Origin: Anaerolineae bacterium
GTDB taxonomy: Bacteria; Chloroflexota; Anaerolineae; Epilineales; JAHCIE01
Direction: 5' to 3'
Assembly: GCA_026129385.1 (NCBI GenBank)
Contig: JAHCIE010000190.1
Location: 1-6,446, forward strand
DNA length: 6,446 bases
Shown: positions 6,080 through 6,446 of the stretch, in pieces
Numbering within the stretch: the stretch's first letter is position 1
Layout: each line of letters begins with the position of its first letter
The notes under the pieces: model-generated
The model's database searches: none
Seen by the model: the letters and a program-made list of their open reading frames with translations, nothing else
Told to the model about the DNA's origin: nothing
Translations under genes and position numbers: made by a program

Positions 6080-6446
6080 TCACGGCCTCGGGTACGCCGA
6101 CACGGTCGGTGTGGCCGTCGGCGCGGTCGTCGGCGTCGGGTACGCGCTGCTGGGCGTAGCCGTCGGCGGGGCCAGGGTGCGCGTCGGCGTCGGGTACGCG
6201 CTGCTGGGCGTAGCCGTCGGCGGGACCAGGGTGCGCGTCGGTGTACGGGTGGCGGTCGCCGTGGCGGTCGCCGTGGCGGTCGGCAGCGGCGTATTCGTCA
6301 CCGTCGGCGTGAAGGTCGGGCAGACGGGGGTCGGCGTCGCGGTGGGGCCGCCCACGGCCGTCGGGGTGAGCGTCGGCGCTTCGGGCGGCGTCGGGGTAGC
6401 CGTCGGCTGCGGGCAGACCGGCGTGGCAGTGTGGGTGGCCGTCGCC
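6080..6446 (-). CDS. C-terminal end of a Thr/Pro-rich extracytoplasmic protein (runs off the right edge)
   Basis: One open frame runs from the right edge to TGA at 6080-6082 without a start of its own; a GTG at 6353-6355 is in frame but continues the same repeat text upstream, so it is not taken as the start. About 121 residues are visible, almost all Thr, Pro, Ala and Val in TPT/TAT patterns (PTATPTPVCP, TATATATATATRTPTRT, PPTATPSSAYPTP). Two PVCP cysteine sites recur. Such stretches are linkers or cell-wall stalks on exported proteins, common in Chloroflexota. Unusually, the protein ends within the repeat (TPTVSAYPRP) and has no domain after it. The functional part would be upstream, outside the window. 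It is probably the gene just before the Kelch gene in the same transcript. A non-coding GC-rich repeat is possible, but the uninterrupted frame and codon pattern favour a gene. Confidence 0.7.
   Translation of the reverse strand, partial: ATATHTATPVCPQPTATPTPPEAPTLTPTAVGGPTATPTPVCPTFTPTVTNTPLPTATATATATATRTPTRTLVPPTATPSSAYPTPTRTLAPPTATPSSAYPTPTTAPTATPTVSAYPRP
6128..6241. repeat. 54-bp tandem duplication coding for 18 residues
   Basis: The segment 6128-6181 is repeated at 6182-6235 with a single difference (G at 6171, A at 6225, changing Ala to Val in the minus-strand protein), and the first 6 bases of a third copy follow. The unit encodes PTRTLAPPTATPSSAYPT in register, so length changes by whole units would keep the reading frame. 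The near-identity suggests a recent duplication. Confidence 0.9.
6249..6281. repeat. 12-bp tandem repeat in the Thr/Pro-rich gene
   Basis: GTGGCGGTCGCC occurs at 6249-6260 and 6261-6272, and its first 9 bases recur at 6273-6281. It codes on the minus strand for the alternating Thr-Ala run. In-frame 12-bp units are prone to slippage, so this part of the tail may vary in length between strains. Confidence 0.8.

Noticed and set aside
6128..6281. Possible CRISPR-like array because of regular repeats
   Set aside because: Units are directly adjacent without unique spacers and keep a protein reading frame; they are coding tandem repeats.

Overview
The window is GC-rich throughout. All of the confidently called genes lie on the minus strand and read right to left; the only plus-strand gene proposed is a 52-codon ORF. 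Gene content suggests a member of the Chloroflexota (Anaerolineae-, Caldilineae- or Thermomicrobia-like). The pointers are a secreted protein with a Thr-Pro-rich tail, a secreted carboxypeptidase-regulatory-like/dockerin/Kelch protein, and a GT39-type membrane glycosyltransferase with an extra C-terminal beta-rich domain. This placement is inferred from protein style only; the window has no rRNA or other taxonomic marker gene.

Layout from right to left. At the right edge (6080-6446) is the C-terminal end of an extracytoplasmic protein made almost entirely of Thr/Pro/Ala repeats, including a nearly perfect 54-bp tandem duplication. It is followed after 44 bp by a complete secreted protein (4803-6035) with signal peptide, small beta domain, type I dockerin and five Kelch repeats. 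A strong hairpin (4739-4763) closes that unit. The 362-bp gap 4441-4802 holds this hairpin, a small plus-strand ORF (4544-4702), a short GGTTGAA-type repeat and a probable promoter for the next unit.

The second unit (507-4440) is a tightly packed set of three genes: larC (nickel-pincer cofactor biosynthesis), a CPBP-family membrane protease-like protein, and a GT39-like glycosyltransferase. Both junctions are 4-nt start/stop overlaps (ATGA and GTGA), so the three are almost certainly co-transcribed and translationally coupled. No larA, larB or larE is present here, so LarC must act with partners encoded elsewhere. I see no sequence evidence for a biochemical link between LarC and its two membrane-protein neighbours.

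A 139-bp spacer (368-506) with a short tandem repeat and a small hairpin leads to the start of an ABC transporter ATPase that runs off the left edge (1-367). No RNA genes, insertion sequences, CRISPR arrays or phage genes were seen. The window looks like ordinary chromosomal sequence with a few unusual arrangements, not a clear new defence or mobile system.
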